Notes: generated by a model not told the origin, from the sequence alone. A stretch of DNA of 55,700 nt from an uncultured Bacteroidales bacterium (GCA_902799685.1 CADCBO010000025.1:1-55700); one strand, 5' to 3'; positions 24,342-34,256 are shown, counted from the first letter of the stretch. Translations and numbers: made by a program.

Positions 24342-26762
24342 ATGAAACACTTTATGCCATCATTCCCCAAGGTGCGCTTGGCTGCGTTCCTGATTCTTAT
24401 TGTCTGCATGGCTCTACCCCTGCAGGCACGCCGTGTGCATATCCGCGGGCGTGTCTATGACGAATCGGGGCAGCCGGTGGAACTGGCCACCGTGAACGAG
24501 GAGCACACCCTGCATTCGGCAATGACCAACCTGAAGGGCGAGTACTCATTCAACGTCAGCACCCAGTCCGATACCCTGAACCTGGTTTTCCGCATGATAG
24601 GCCATGAGACCCGCCGCCGCACTCTCATCAGCCCACAGGACACGGTTCAGCTGGACGTGATGCTCCCCACATCAAACTACGCCCTTGAGAATGTGGATAT
24701 AAACGCCACCCGCCGCCGCAGCGACGGAATGCAGGACATCAACCCTGAGGGAATCCGTTTCACAGCCGATGCCAACGGAGGTTCCGTGGAATCCATAATC
24801 TCCACCCAGGCCGGCGTAAGCAGCCACAACGAACTGAGCAGCCAGTATAATGTGCGAGGCGGTAACTTTGACGAGAACAGCGTCTATGTGAACGGCACAG
24901 AGATACTGCGTCCGCTGCTGGTGCGTGCCGGACAGCAGGAGGGTCTGAGTTTCATCAACCCGGATATGGTGGAGTCCATAAGCTTCTCCACAGGCGGGTT
25001 CAGTGTGGCATACGGCGACAAGATGTCATCGGTACTGGACATAACCTACCGCAAGCCGCAGGGATTCGAGTCAGTACTGACAGCCAGCCTGCTTGGAGCC
25101 AGCGCATTCGTAGGTGCAGGCAATGACAAGATAAGTTTCTCAGGAAGCGTACGTTACAAGACCACCAGGCAACTGCTTGGCACCCTTGACACCAAGGGCG
25201 AATACAACCCCTCATTCACAGATTACCAGACCTACATCTGCTGGACACCGGATACCAGATGGGAGATTGGCCTGATTGGCAATGCCGCCGTGAACGACTA
25301 CAACTTTACCCCCACAGACCGCAACACCAGTTTCGGCACTGCCAAGAATCCCAAGAGCTTCAAGGTCTATTATGAAGGCTGGGAGAAAGACCGGTTCAAC
25401 ACACTGTTCGGTGCGCTTGACATAAAACGCATAGAGGAGCGTTCTCAATATCGTTTCAACCTGTCTGCATTCAGCAGCCATGAGAGCGAATCGTTCGACA
25501 TACTGAGCCAGTACTGGCTGGACGAAGGCAGTTCCAGTGAAAGCCTGGCCGTAGGATCGTTCCTGCAGCACGCCCGCAACCGCCTTAAATCCACAGTCCT
25601 TACCGCATCGTTCAAAGGCAGTCACACCACAGACCGCATTGGCAGCATAAACTTGGGCGTGGAATACCGCCATGAGGCTGTCGATGACCACATGCGCGAA
25701 TGGGAGATGCGTGACTCCGCCGGCTACACCCTGCCCTACACCCAGACCGGCCCCATGCAGATGATTTACTCACTAAAGTCTGATCACGGCATATCAAACA
25801 ATAAGGCAGCCGCCTACATCCAGGACACCTACAGGTTTGTGACATCGGCAGGCCTTTTCACCCTGAACGCCGGAGTAAGGGCGGCATGGTGTAGCTGGAA
25901 CAAAGAGATTACCGTAAGCCCCAGGCTGATGATAGGGTTCACCCCTGCCTTCAACGAGGATTTCACCTTCCGGTTCTCTACCGGAGTCTATTACCAGACC
26001 CCGTTCTACAAGGAGATGAAGGACACCGTGAACACCGGCGGCATCTACAGCGTCAACTTGAACAAAGACATCCGATCACAACGCTCCATACAATTCGTGC
26101 TGGGAGGCGACTATGATTTCCGCGTGTTCAACCGCCCGTTCAAATTCACTACCGAAATCTATTACAAGAAGCTGGACCGCCTCATCCCCTACAACCTGGA
26201 TAATGTAAGGATTGTTTACTATGGAGAAAACTGCGCTTACGGTTATGCGGCAGGCATTGACATGAAACTGTACGGAGAGTTTGTGCCCGGCACCGCATCG
26301 TGGCTCACCTTCTCGCTCATGAGCACAAAAGAGAACATAGGCGGCAAGTGGCTTCCCCGCCCCACCGACCAGATGTACAACCTGTCACTTTACTTTACCG
26401 ATTATTTCCCACACCGCGAAAACTGGAAAATGTCACTCCGATGCACAATGGCCGACGGTCTGCCATTCGGGCCCACCCACAGCGGACGTGAGAAACAGAC
26501 CTTCCGTGCCCCCGCCTACAGGCGTGTAGATATAGGCCTGTCCTATAAAGTGTTTGACTATGACAAACATCCCCACATATACGGAAAGTCAGGATTTTTC
26601 AAGGATATCTGGGCCGGAGTGGATGCCCTGAACCTGCTGGGCATAAACAACGTCAACTCCTACTACTGGATTACCGACATATCAAACACCCAGTATGCCG
26701 TCCCCAACTATCTGACCGGCCGCCAGCTCAACCTGCGAATCATCGCCAACATCAGCAAATAA
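24342..26762 (+). CDS. TonB-dependent outer membrane receptor with CarboxypepD_reg-like domain
   Basis: An 806-residue receptor. After a signal peptide (about 1-29) comes a carboxypeptidase-regulatory-like domain (RRVHIRGRVYDESGQPVELATVN, about 30-110), a plug domain (about 125-240, with SQYNVRGGNFDENSVYVNG) and a 22-strand-type barrel ending in an aromatic-rich region. It is shorter than SusC proteins (about 1000 residues), lacks the SusC-type signature and has no SusD partner beside it. The class imports siderophores, vitamins, peptides or other small ligands using TonB energy. The ligand is unknown. Confidence 0.88.
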   Translation: MKHFMPSFPKVRLAAFLILIVCMALPLQARRVHIRGRVYDESGQPVELATVNEEHTLHSAMTNLKGEYSFNVSTQSDTLNLVFRMIGHETRRRTLISPQDTVQLDVMLPTSNYALENVDINATRRRSDGMQDINPEGIRFTADANGGSVESIISTQAGVSSHNELSSQYNVRGGNFDENSVYVNGTEILRPLLVRAGQQEGLSFINPDMVESISFSTGGFSVAYGDKMSSVLDITYRKPQGFESVLTASLLGASAFVGAGNDKISFSGSVRYKTTRQLLGTLDTKGEYNPSFTDYQTYICWTPDTRWEIGLIGNAAVNDYNFTPTDRNTSFGTAKNPKSFKVYYEGWEKDRFNTLFGALDIKRIEERSQYRFNLSAFSSHESESFDILSQYWLDEGSSSESLAVGSFLQHARNRLKSTVLTASFKGSHTTDRIGSINLGVEYRHEAVDDHMREWEMRDSAGYTLPYTQTGPMQMIYSLKSDHGISNNKAAAYIQDTYRFVTSAGLFTLNAGVRAAWCSWNKEITVSPRLMIGFTPAFNEDFTFRFSTGVYYQTPFYKEMKDTVNTGGIYSVNLNKDIRSQRSIQFVLGGDYDFRVFNRPFKFTTEIYYKKLDRLIPYNLDNVRIVYYGENCAYGYAAGIDMKLYGEFVPGTASWLTFSLMSTKENIGGKWLPRPTDQMYNLSLYFTDYFPHRENWKMSLRCTMADGLPFGPTHSGREKQTFRAPAYRRVDIGLSYKVFDYDKHPHIYGKSGFFKDIWAGVDALNLLGINNVNSYYWITDISNTQYAVPNYLTGRQLNLRIIANISK

Positions 26763-26769
26763 GTATTGC

Positions 26770-28287
26770 TCACGGACGGTAAACCTTTCTGACTGAGCCG
26801 TCAGAGCCTTGCTCTATGTACAGGCCTCCTGGAGCTGTCAGAGTGCGCCCCTGCAGGTCGTAGTATCTGCCTTGCCGGCCATTGCTGTCTTCTTTTGGAG
26901 ATTCTACGACTGTTCCTTCATTGTCTATCATGAAAACAAAGGTGGTAAGGCTTCGGCCGGGAATGCTTATAGTCAGTTCCTGCACGGGCTCATCTATTGC
27001 AATGGGAGTTTCCACGCAGAGCGATTCATTTGATGTGGATTGCACCTGGACACCGCTTTTTACCTTGTATGGGAACTTGAACTTAAGGTCAAAGCCGGTC
27101 TTCATGGTGTCTATGGCCATTACTATGATGGAGTCACCGTTTATATAGGCTGTTGTCTCAAAATAGTTGTTGGTCTTGGGTGATACGGCAGATGTTACTC
27201 CCAGACGCGTAGAGCCGGTAACATACTTTGAAAAGTGTGACATTACGTATGCGCGGGGCAGCAGCTTGTTCTTGGTGTTACCGGGATTGTACTTTGCCTC
27301 ACCCGTGCCTACAAATGCCCAGTGTGCACGCATGTACCAGTAGATATAGGCTGTACAGCCAGCCTGCATACACTCATTCACTTCCTCGGCAAACAGCAGC
27401 TGCTCGTGCCAGTTTGGCAGGCGGTCTATGTTATCAGTTACTGAATGCTCCGTCATCCATACCTCCTTGCCGTACTTGGCGGCCAGGACAGCAGCATCTT
27501 TCATGTTGCCGTTCTCCAATGGCGGATGACCATACAGATGGCCTGCAATGATGTCTATCTGCTCACGGGCCACCGGATCATTAAGCAGTTTGTCTGAATA
27601 TTTGGGGTCAAAGCCCAGAGGCTCGGCGCTGATCAGACGCACACCATTGTAAGTGTCACGGTCCAGCATGTGGGCATAGTTCTTGACCAGATTGAGCTGT
27701 TGTTCCGGTGTATAGAGGCATCCCGAATAATCCACCCACCAGTCGGGTTCATTCTGTATGGACACGGCATCCATAACAACGCCCTTAGACTTCATGTACT
27801 TGAGGAAAGTGTTGAGCCATGGGAAGAACTTTTCATAGCAGTCCTCGCGCAACTGGCCGCGCTGGTTACCCTGACTGTCGCTTTTACCGCCTTGAGCCGT
27901 CCCGTTGGTCTTGTATTCTCCAGGAGGTGACCACGGAGTGCCGAACACAATGCCGCCGCGGTCCTTGACAATCTTGGCCGACGGCACCGAACCCTGCCAA
28001 TCGTATGGTGTGTCCCAGTTGCCCCACTCCGGAACCTTGACATCGCCTTCAAAATTTGGAGAAATCTCCATGCGCATGATGTTCAACCCTATCTTTGAAG
28101 TAGGTCCGTATAGCAATCTTACAGGTTGGGTATCGGTACCGAACGGACACATGGCACCATCGCAGGCGGCAGCTCCGAATCCTGTGATTGTCTGATAGCG
28201 GACATCCTTGACAGTCACCTTAATGGTTAGGGCGTTCAAAGCCGCAGTTACAGCCAGCGCAACTATGGAAAGCAGAATACGTCTCAT
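26770..28287 (-). CDS. GH30 endo-xylanase (GH30_8-like), secreted
   Basis: A 505-residue exported glycoside hydrolase. After a signal peptide (about 1-20) comes a (beta/alpha)8 barrel with acid/base Glu180 in SIQNEPDWW and nucleophile Glu280 in WMTEHSVTD. The PWSPPGEYKTNGT loop and the TEHSVTD ending resemble glucuronoxylanases of subfamily 8. A beta-sandwich side domain follows (about 350-455). The last 35 residues (RYYDLQGRTLTAPGGLYIEQ) form a sorting-tail-like end shared with the LRR protein at 49.1 kb. It would cut xylan chains, complementing the GH43 enzyme at 19.1 kb. The gene converges on the receptor with only 7 bases between. Confidence 0.85.
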   Translation of the reverse strand: MRRILLSIVALAVTAALNALTIKVTVKDVRYQTITGFGAAACDGAMCPFGTDTQPVRLLYGPTSKIGLNIMRMEISPNFEGDVKVPEWGNWDTPYDWQGSVPSAKIVKDRGGIVFGTPWSPPGEYKTNGTAQGGKSDSQGNQRGQLREDCYEKFFPWLNTFLKYMKSKGVVMDAVSIQNEPDWWVDYSGCLYTPEQQLNLVKNYAHMLDRDTYNGVRLISAEPLGFDPKYSDKLLNDPVAREQIDIIAGHLYGHPPLENGNMKDAAVLAAKYGKEVWMTEHSVTDNIDRLPNWHEQLLFAEEVNECMQAGCTAYIYWYMRAHWAFVGTGEAKYNPGNTKNKLLPRAYVMSHFSKYVTGSTRLGVTSAVSPKTNNYFETTAYINGDSIIVMAIDTMKTGFDLKFKFPYKVKSGVQVQSTSNESLCVETPIAIDEPVQELTISIPGRSLTTFVFMIDNEGTVVESPKEDSNGRQGRYYDLQGRTLTAPGGLYIEQGSDGSVRKVYRP

Positions 28288-28312
28288 TGCCGGATAATGT
28301 TTTGATTCTTGG

Positions 28313-28320
28313 CAAAGATA
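28313..28320 (-). promoter_or_regulatory. -7 element TATCTTTG for GH30 gene
   Basis: An exact consensus match on the minus strand, about 26 bases upstream of the ATG at 28287. Confidence 0.65.
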
Positions 28321-28388
28321 GTTTTTTATTGTGTCAATTATGTTGGCATTTTAAGATTCTTTTCCTTTTTATTGTAAGGTAAAATAAG

Positions 28389-28396
28389 TAACTTTG
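28389..28396 (+). promoter_or_regulatory. -7 element TAACTTTG for the methylmalonyl-CoA decarboxylase operon
   Basis: An exact consensus match about 79 bases before the ATG at 28475. The long leader between (28397-28474) contains the short imperfect GGCTGCGCCTAG region but no recognised riboswitch. Confidence 0.65.
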
Positions 28397-28474
28397 TGCT
28401 CCGCAGTCAGGATAGGCTGCGCCTAGTATACTGGTATAATCAAACAAGTAACTAACAATAATTACAAAACAATT

Positions 28475-28888
28475 ATGAAACCATCACACATTGAGCATCT
28501 CGGCATAGCCGTTACCTCACTGGAGGAGACAATGCCGTTCTTTGAGTTTTTGACAGGCAGCAAGTGCTACAACATTGAAGAGGTTGCAGACCAGAAGGTA
28601 AAGACCGCTTTCTTCAAGGTAGGCCAGACCAAGATTGAGCTTCTGGAGCCCACATGCCCCGAATCAACAATAGCCAAGTTCATTGAGAAGAACGGCGGCA
28701 AGGGTGGTATCCATCACGTTGCATTCAATGTCGAGAACGTAGCTGAGGCCCTTAAGGAGGCTGAGGCAGCCGGCCTGCGTCTTATTGACCTGCAGCCGCG
28801 CAAGGGCGCCGAGAACCTGATGATTGCTTTCCTGCACCCCAAATCAACATGCGGCGTGCTGACAGAGATTTGTGAACAACCCAAATAA
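28475..28888 (+). CDS. mce: methylmalonyl-CoA epimerase
   Basis: A 137-residue VOC-fold enzyme with metal-ligand histidines in HIEHLGIAV and GGIHHVAF and the final acidic ligand in GVLTEICE. It interconverts (R)- and (S)-methylmalonyl-CoA. In this operon it links succinyl-CoA-derived (R)-methylmalonyl-CoA to the decarboxylase downstream, the last carbon step of propionate formation. It leads a five-gene operon with gaps of only 10 to 24 bases. Confidence 0.92.
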   Translation: MKPSHIEHLGIAVTSLEETMPFFEFLTGSKCYNIEEVADQKVKTAFFKVGQTKIELLEPTCPESTIAKFIEKNGGKGGIHHVAFNVENVAEALKEAEAAGLRLIDLQPRKGAENLMIAFLHPKSTCGVLTEICEQPK

Positions 28889-28900
28889 GTGATATAGAAA

Positions 28901-30457
28901 ATGGATAACAGCAAGCTTCAGAAGCTGGTAGACAAGCGCGCCCAGGCAATGGCCGGCGGCGGCGAAAAAGCTGTTGAGAAGCATCACGCAAAAGGCAGCT
29001 ATACTGCCCGTGAGCGCATAAACATGCTTCTTGACGAGGGATCATTTGAGGAGGTCGATATGTTCCTGACCCACCGTTGTACAGACTTCGGTATGGACAA
29101 GAAGGTATTCCTGGGTGACGGCGTAGCCGTAGGTTCAGGTACCATTGACGGCCGTCTGGTATATGTATTTGCACAGGATGCCACAGTCATAGGCGGTTCT
29201 CTGTCAGAGACCATGGCACAAAAGATATGCAAGGTCATGGATATGGCCATGAAGATGGGTGCTCCCATCATCGGTCTGAACGATTCAGGCGGTGCACGTA
29301 TCCAGGAGGGCGCATGCGCTCTGGCCGGTTACGCCGAGATATTTGAGCGTAACATCCTGGCATCGGGCGTTGTACCCCAGATTTCAGTCATTTTCGGCCC
29401 CTGCGCCGGTGGTGCTGTTTACAGCCCTGCCCTGACTGACTTCATAATGATGACCGAGCAGAACTCATACATGTTCATTACCGGACCTAAGGTTGTAAAG
29501 AGCGTTACCGGTGAGGATGTTACTGTTGAGCAGCTGGGCGGTGCCCGCGTTCACGCCACCAAGTCCGGTGTGACTCATTTTGTGGCTGCCACAGAAGATG
29601 AGGCCATGCAGGAGATCCGCCGTCTCATCAGCTTCATCCCGCAGAACAACATGGAAGAGCCTCCCGTAAAGGAGTGCAAGGATGACCCCGCACGCTTGGA
29701 GGATGCCCTGAACTCTATGGTTCCTGATGATCCCAACAAGCCTTATGATATGAAGAACATCATCTACTCTATAGTTGATGACGGTGACTTCATGGAGGTA
29801 CACAAGGATTATGCCAAGAATGTTATCTGCGGTTTTGCACGTTTCAACGGCCGCTCAACCGGTATCATAGCAAACCAGCCCAACTGGCTGGCAGGCGTGC
29901 TTGACTGCGACGCTTCACGCAAGGCTGCCCGCTTTGTACGTTTCTGCGACGCATTCAATATCCAGATCCTCACTCTGGTCGATGTACCCGGATTCCTTTG
30001 CGGTACAGGTCAGGAGTATGCCGGTATCATCGATCACGGTGCAAAGCTGATGTTCGCTTACGGCGAGGCTACAGTTCCAAAGGTAACCGTTACAGTACGT
30101 AAGTCATATGGCGGCTCACACATCGTTATGAGCTGCAAGCAGCTGCGCGGTGACCTGTGCTACGCATGGCCAAATGCCGAGATAGCAGTAATGGGTGCCA
30201 GCGGTGCCGTAGGTGTACTGGAAGCCAAGGCTCTCAAGGCCATCGAGGATCCTGAGGAGAAGAAGAAATTCATTGCCGAGAAGGAGGCCGAGTACAAGGA
30301 CAAGTTCGCTTCTCCCTACCAGGCAGCCAACCGTGGTTATATTGACGATGTTATTGAGCCGCGTTACACACGCGCCCGCATCATTCGCGGCTTTGAGCAG
30401 TTGCAGACCAAGCGCCTGACCAACCCGCTCAAGAAGCACAGCAACATTCCACTCTAA
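28901..30457 (+). CDS. mmdA: methylmalonyl-CoA decarboxylase alpha subunit (carboxyltransferase)
   Basis: A 518-residue acyl-CoA carboxyltransferase. The N- and C-terminal crotonase-like halves show GLNDSGGARIQEG, the oxyanion-hole VIFGPCAGGAVYSPAL, LVDVPGFLCG and MGASGAVGVL. It moves CO2 from methylmalonyl-CoA to biotin on the carrier protein, yielding propionyl-CoA. It could also serve in propionyl-CoA carboxylase complexes, which use the same subunit; the oadG and oadB genes downstream favour the decarboxylase. Confidence 0.92.
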   Translation: MDNSKLQKLVDKRAQAMAGGGEKAVEKHHAKGSYTARERINMLLDEGSFEEVDMFLTHRCTDFGMDKKVFLGDGVAVGSGTIDGRLVYVFAQDATVIGGSLSETMAQKICKVMDMAMKMGAPIIGLNDSGGARIQEGACALAGYAEIFERNILASGVVPQISVIFGPCAGGAVYSPALTDFIMMTEQNSYMFITGPKVVKSVTGEDVTVEQLGGARVHATKSGVTHFVAATEDEAMQEIRRLISFIPQNNMEEPPVKECKDDPARLEDALNSMVPDDPNKPYDMKNIIYSIVDDGDFMEVHKDYAKNVICGFARFNGRSTGIIANQPNWLAGVLDCDASRKAARFVRFCDAFNIQILTLVDVPGFLCGTGQEYAGIIDHGAKLMFAYGEATVPKVTVTVRKSYGGSHIVMSCKQLRGDLCYAWPNAEIAVMGASGAVGVLEAKALKAIEDPEEKKKFIAEKEAEYKDKFASPYQAANRGYIDDVIEPRYTRARIIRGFEQLQTKRLTNPLKKHSNIPL

Positions 30458-30469
30458 AAGCCAGAGTCT

Positions 30470-30832
30470 ATGATGACACCATTAGTAATAAACTGGTCAC
30501 ACGTCTGGATGGTAACCGGACTGGGATTCTGCATGGTAATCCTGCTTCTGGTCGTGCTCATCTTCATTCTGAAACTGCTGGGCGCAGTTGTCAGCAATGC
30601 AGTGAAGGCACCCAAGGCTGCAGAGCCAAAAGCAATCTCCGCTCCCGCCGCCCAGACAGCTCCGGCAAGCGTTAAGGCTTCGGCCGATGACGACCTTGCC
30701 GCCATAGCAATGGCTCTGCACCTGTACTTCAACGGGGTACATGACGTGGAACCCACCGAGATTCATATCAAGAGAGTAGAGCGCTCAGGCTGGAATTCCA
30801 AGCTCTACGGAATGAACAACTTGCATCGTTAA
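30470..30832 (+). CDS. OadG-type small membrane subunit
   Basis: A 120-residue subunit with one N-terminal membrane helix (LGFCMVILLLVVLIFILKLLG), an Ala/Pro-rich linker (about 45-72) and a short C-terminal soluble part (ADDDLAAIAMALHLYF). OadG/MmdD subunits tether the carboxyltransferase and biotin carrier to the membrane pump. It is one of the five co-transcribed genes. Confidence 0.85.
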   Translation: MMTPLVINWSHVWMVTGLGFCMVILLLVVLIFILKLLGAVVSNAVKAPKAAEPKAISAPAAQTAPASVKASADDDLAAIAMALHLYFNGVHDVEPTEIHIKRVERSGWNSKLYGMNNLHR

Positions 30833-30842
30833 TAGAAATTTT

Positions 30843-31574
30843 ATGAAAGAGTTTAAGTTTACAATAGACGGCAAGCAGTACAATGCAGCTGTCAACGAAC
30901 TTGAGGACAACTTTGCCGAGGTTACAATCAACGGCAAGACCTACAAGGTAGAGTTAGAGAAGGAGGAGGCCCCTGCAGCCGCAGCTGTACGCCGTCCCGC
31001 CGCTGCCGCAGCTCCTGCAGCAGCGGCTCCTGCCGGCCTGATGACCGTAAAGTCACCGCTGCCCGGCTCAATCGTGAAAGTACTCGTCAAGGCCGGTCAG
31101 GCTGTAAAGAAGGGCGATGTACTGCTCACCATGGAATCAATGAAGATGGAGAACAACGTCTGTGCCGATGCCGACGGTACTGTAAAGGCCGTTTACGTAG
31201 AGCCCGGCAAGACCGTCATGCAAGATGACAAGCTGCTTGACATTGAAACTGTAGCCGTCGCTGCAGCTCCCGCACCTGCACCCGCACCCAAGGCAGAGGC
31301 TCCAAAAGCCGCTCCTGCTCCCAAGGCAGAGGCACCAAAGGCTGCCGATGTTCCCGCAGGCGGTTACAAGGTAACCAGCCCCCTGCCCGGTTCAGTAATC
31401 AAGGTTCTGGTTCAGGAGGGTCAGGATGTCAAGAAAGGTGACACACTGCTCACTCTTGAGAGTATGAAGATGGAGAACGCCATTATGGCCGACCGCGACG
31501 GCAAAGTGACCAAGATTGCCGTAACCGCCGGTCAGAACGTCATGCAGGAGGACCTGCTCCTGGTTCTTGGATAA
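30843..31574 (+). CDS. biotin carrier protein with two biotinyl domains
   Basis: A 243-residue biotin carboxyl carrier. After an N-terminal module (1-45) and an Ala/Pro linker come two complete biotinyl domains: the first at about 65-137 with ESMKMENN (biotin Lys101), the second at about 175-243 with ESMKMENA (Lys209). The linker between them carries repeats of PAPKAEAPKAA. Most decarboxylase carriers (MmdC type) have one such domain of about 120-150 residues in total. Both lysines and the flanking glycines are intact, so both could carry carboxybiotin between MmdA and the OadB-type pump, and possibly to the lysine-less OadA-like protein at 3.6 kb. Confidence 0.9.
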   Translation: MKEFKFTIDGKQYNAAVNELEDNFAEVTINGKTYKVELEKEEAPAAAAVRRPAAAAAPAAAAPAGLMTVKSPLPGSIVKVLVKAGQAVKKGDVLLTMESMKMENNVCADADGTVKAVYVEPGKTVMQDDKLLDIETVAVAAAPAPAPAPKAEAPKAAPAPKAEAPKAADVPAGGYKVTSPLPGSVIKVLVQEGQDVKKGDTLLTLESMKMENAIMADRDGKVTKIAVTAGQNVMQEDLLLVLG

Positions 31575-31598
31575 TCAACATTTCCAAACTGAAAGAAA

Positions 31599-32777
31599 AT
31601 GGGTGATATTCTGGAATTCTTTGAGCAGATGGGCTTCATGAACATGACCCTGCAGCAAGGAATCATGCTCCTTCTGAGCTTCTTCCTGCTGTTCCTGGCC
31701 ATCAAGAAGCAATACGAGCCGCTCCTGCTGCTCCCCATCGCATTCGGTATGCTGCTTACAAACCTGCCCGGTGCAGGAATGTATCATTCAGAACTCTGGA
31801 CAGCATTCCTTGACGCTAACAGCCCCGCCTATCACAGCTATGGTACTATCATGCGTGAGGGTGGTCTGCTGGACATTCTTTATATAGGTGTAAAAGCCGG
31901 TGTCTATCCCTGCCTCATCTTTATGGGCGTAGGCGCCATGACCGATTTCGGTCCGCTGATTGCCAACCCCAAGAGCCTGCTCCTGGGTGCTGCCGCTCAG
32001 CTGGGTATCTTCCTGACATTCCTTGCAGCCAACTCAATGGGCTTCACCGAGGCTCAGGCCGGCTCAATAGGTATCATAGGTGGTGCCGACGGTCCTACAT
32101 CTATCTTCCTGACATCTAAACTGGCCCCTGAGCTGTTAGGCCCCATCGCCATCGCAGCCTACTCTTACATGGCCCTTGTTCCCGTGATCCAGCCGCCTAT
32201 CATGCGTGCGCTGACCACCAAGAAGGAGCGTGCCATCAAGATGAGTCAGTTACGTCCCGTAAGCAAGACCGAGAAGATCATATTCCCTATTGCCATCACA
32301 ACCATCGTGGCTCTAATACTGCCCGATGCCGCTCCTCTTATAGGCTGCCTAATGCTGGGTAACCTGGCTAAGGAGTGCGGTGTTGTGGACCGTCTGAGCA
32401 AGACCATGCAGAACGAGCTGATGAACATCGTGGTCATCTTCCTGGGTCTCACCGTAGGTGCAACCGCCACAGCCAGTTCATTTCTTGACTGGAGCACAAT
32501 CAAGATCATGGTAATGGGCGTAGTAGCATTCGGTTGCGGTACCGCCGGCGGTATCCTGCTTGCCAAGCTGATGAACCTCTTCTCAAAGGAGAAGATCAAT
32601 CCGCTTATCGGTTCTGCAGGTGTATCGGCCGTTCCTATGGCTGCCCGCGTATCACAGCAGGTTGGTCAGGAGGAGAACCCCAGCAACTTCCTGCTCATGC
32701 ATGCCATGGGCCCGAACGTTGCAGGCGTTATCGGCTCCGCAGTAGCTGCCGGAATTCTCCTCACTATGCTCGGATAA
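31599..32777 (+). CDS. sodium-translocating decarboxylase beta subunit (OadB/MmdB)
   Basis: A membrane protein of 392 residues with about ten hydrophobic helices. Signatures are the [16 protein letters not shown] loop, the [16 protein letters not shown] segment and the C-terminal [15 protein letters not shown]. It decarboxylates carboxybiotin and couples this to export of Na+, giving the sodium gradient that conserves energy in propionate fermentation. It closes the operon; repeat copy 2 follows. Confidence 0.93.
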   Translation: MGDILEFFEQMGFMNMTLQQGIMLLLSFFLLFLAIKKQYEPLLLLPIAFGMLLTNLPGAGMYHSELWTAFLDANSPAYHSYGTIMREGGLLDILYIGVKAGVYPCLIFMGVGAMTDFGPLIANPKSLLLGAAAQLGIFLTFLAANSMGFTEAQAGSIGIIGGADGPTSIFLTSKLAPELLGPIAIAAYSYMALVPVIQPPIMRALTTKKERAIKMSQLRPVSKTEKIIFPIAITTIVALILPDAAPLIGCLMLGNLAKECGVVDRLSKTMQNELMNIVVIFLGLTVGATATASSFLDWSTIKIMVMGVVAFGCGTAGGILLAKLMNLFSKEKINPLIGSAGVSAVPMAARVSQQVGQEENPSNFLLMHAMGPNVAGVIGSAVAAGILLTMLG

Positions 32778-32988
32778 TTCCAATTGAAAATTGAGAATTC
32801 TTGGAGCAGCGAGAGGAGAGAAAGTTTACTTTCTATCCCGAGTCGCGACAAGAATCATGGAACGAAGTGACATAATTGAGGAAATTTTTCCGAACCCTTT
32901 TTAATGTCGCGGGCTTTACGCAGGTATATTACGCAGGTTCTGCGTATTAATTCTCAATTTTCAATTCTCAATTCTCAATTTTCAATTG
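32778..32988. repeat. composite intergenic repeat element, copy 2
   Basis: The second copy of the element seen at 7117-7237, in the opposite orientation and longer. It starts with AATTGAAAATTGAGAATT (32782-32799) and ends with TTCTCAATTTTCAATTCTCAATT-type iterations (32949-32987). The shared core TTTTTAATGTCGCGGG, followed by TTACGCAGG twice, lies at about 32898-32937. An extra GAGAGGAG- and AGTCGCGAC-containing part (32800-32895) is not in copy 1. It again fills the gap between convergent genes exactly. No ORF is supported. Confidence 0.65.
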
Positions 32989-33315
32989 TTACGGTATAAC
33001 TACCGTAGGTTTGAAGGTTTTGGCTTCTTTTGGAGTTACCTGGGCGTAGGCGATAATGATGACGGTATCGCCAATTGAGACCAGTCGGGCGGCAGCTCCG
33101 TTCAGGCAGATGCACTTGGAACCGCGCTCTCCACGTATAACATATGTAACCAGGCGGGCACCGTTGGTGACATCCACCACATGAACCTGCTCGCCGTCAA
33201 TAATGCCTGCGGCATCCATCCAGTTACCATCTATAGTTATGCTGCCAATGTAGTTGATATTGGCATCGGTCACCTTAACACGGTGAAGCTTTGATTTAAG
33301 TACGGTAAGCAGCAT
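32989..33315 (-). CDS. panD: aspartate 1-decarboxylase
   Basis: A 108-residue pyruvoyl enzyme. Self-cleavage should occur at Gly24-Ser25 in NYIGSITID, with Lys9 in [13 protein letters not shown] typical of the family. It makes beta-alanine for pantothenate and CoA. Its ATG shares one base with the stop codon of panC, so the two are translationally coupled. Confidence 0.95.
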   Translation of the reverse strand: MLLTVLKSKLHRVKVTDANINYIGSITIDGNWMDAAGIIDGEQVHVVDVTNGARLVTYVIRGERGSKCICLNGAAARLVSIGDTVIIIAYAQVTPKEAKTFKPTVVIP

Positions 33316-34163
33316 TATTCCTTATATTTGATGTTATCAATAAGTCTTACCTTTCCGCAGTGAACGGTAACGCAACCTATAATATAGTCTGTAGCATCCC
33401 AGTTATCCACCGGCTGGAGAGTACGTCCGTCTACAATCTCATAATACTCAACCTCCAGGCCATTATATGAGTTGATAGTGTCAATCACATGCTTGCGTGT
33501 TGACTTAAGCGTGTGATGCCTGGCATAGTAGCGGCTCTCAAACAGTGTACGGGAAATATTGGCGGCAAGCTTGCGCTCGGCCTTACTCAGGAGCATATTG
33601 CGTGAACTCAGGGCCATACCGTCCTCCTCGCGGACAATGGGGCAACCCACAATCTCAATCTTAAGGTCAAGCTGACGGACCATCTCACGTATTATGGCCA
33701 GCTGCTGGAAATCCTTCTCGCCAAAATATGCACGGTCCGGCTCAACGGCATAAAAAAGCTTGCTCACAATCTGAGCCACGCCGTTAAAGTGTCCGGGGCG
33801 GTTGGGACCCTCCATGACCTTGTCAAGAGGTGTGAAATCAAACGTGCGGGTATCGGGTTCCGGATACATCTCCTGGACCGACGGGGCAAAAACGAACTGC
33901 GCACCTACCTTATCAAGCAGTTGGCAATCTGCCTCCATAGTACGCGGATAGTTCTTGAGATCGTTCTTATCGTTGAACTGGGTGGGATTCACAAAATCAC
34001 TCACCACGGTGATGTCATTCTCTGCTACCGAGCGGCGCACCAATGAAGCATGCCCCTCATGAAGAGCCCCCATGGTAGGCACCAGACCTACAGTCTTTCC
34101 TGATTCGCGACCAGTCTTAAGAGCCTCCTTCAGTTCCTTAACCGTTGTTATTACCTGAATCAT
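33315..34163 (-). CDS. panC: pantothenate synthetase
   Basis: A 282-residue ATP-dependent ligase of the nucleotidylyl-transferase fold. [15 protein letters not shown] (HEGH at 35-38) is the HIGH-like ATP motif, [15 protein letters not shown] and [10 protein letters not shown] are the other family landmarks. It joins pantoate and beta-alanine; panD downstream supplies the second substrate. Confidence 0.95.
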   Translation of the reverse strand: MIQVITTVKELKEALKTGRESGKTVGLVPTMGALHEGHASLVRRSVAENDITVVSDFVNPTQFNDKNDLKNYPRTMEADCQLLDKVGAQFVFAPSVQEMYPEPDTRTFDFTPLDKVMEGPNRPGHFNGVAQIVSKLFYAVEPDRAYFGEKDFQQLAIIREMVRQLDLKIEIVGCPIVREEDGMALSSRNMLLSKAERKLAANISRTLFESRYYARHHTLKSTRKHVIDTINSYNGLEVEYYEIVDGRTLQPVDNWDATDYIIGCVTVHCGKVRLIDNIKYKE

Positions 34164-34256
34164 AATACAATTGAAAAAGTCCGCAAAATAAGTGAATATT
34201 TATGGGATTTCAAAAGTTTACGCCAATCTGCTTGCCAAATTGCGCATTTTTTTCTA

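Noticed and set aside
24342-26762. SusC partner for the SusD fusion
   Set aside because: The receptor is shorter than SusC, is on the other strand 6 kb away and has no adjacent SusD; pairing is not supported.
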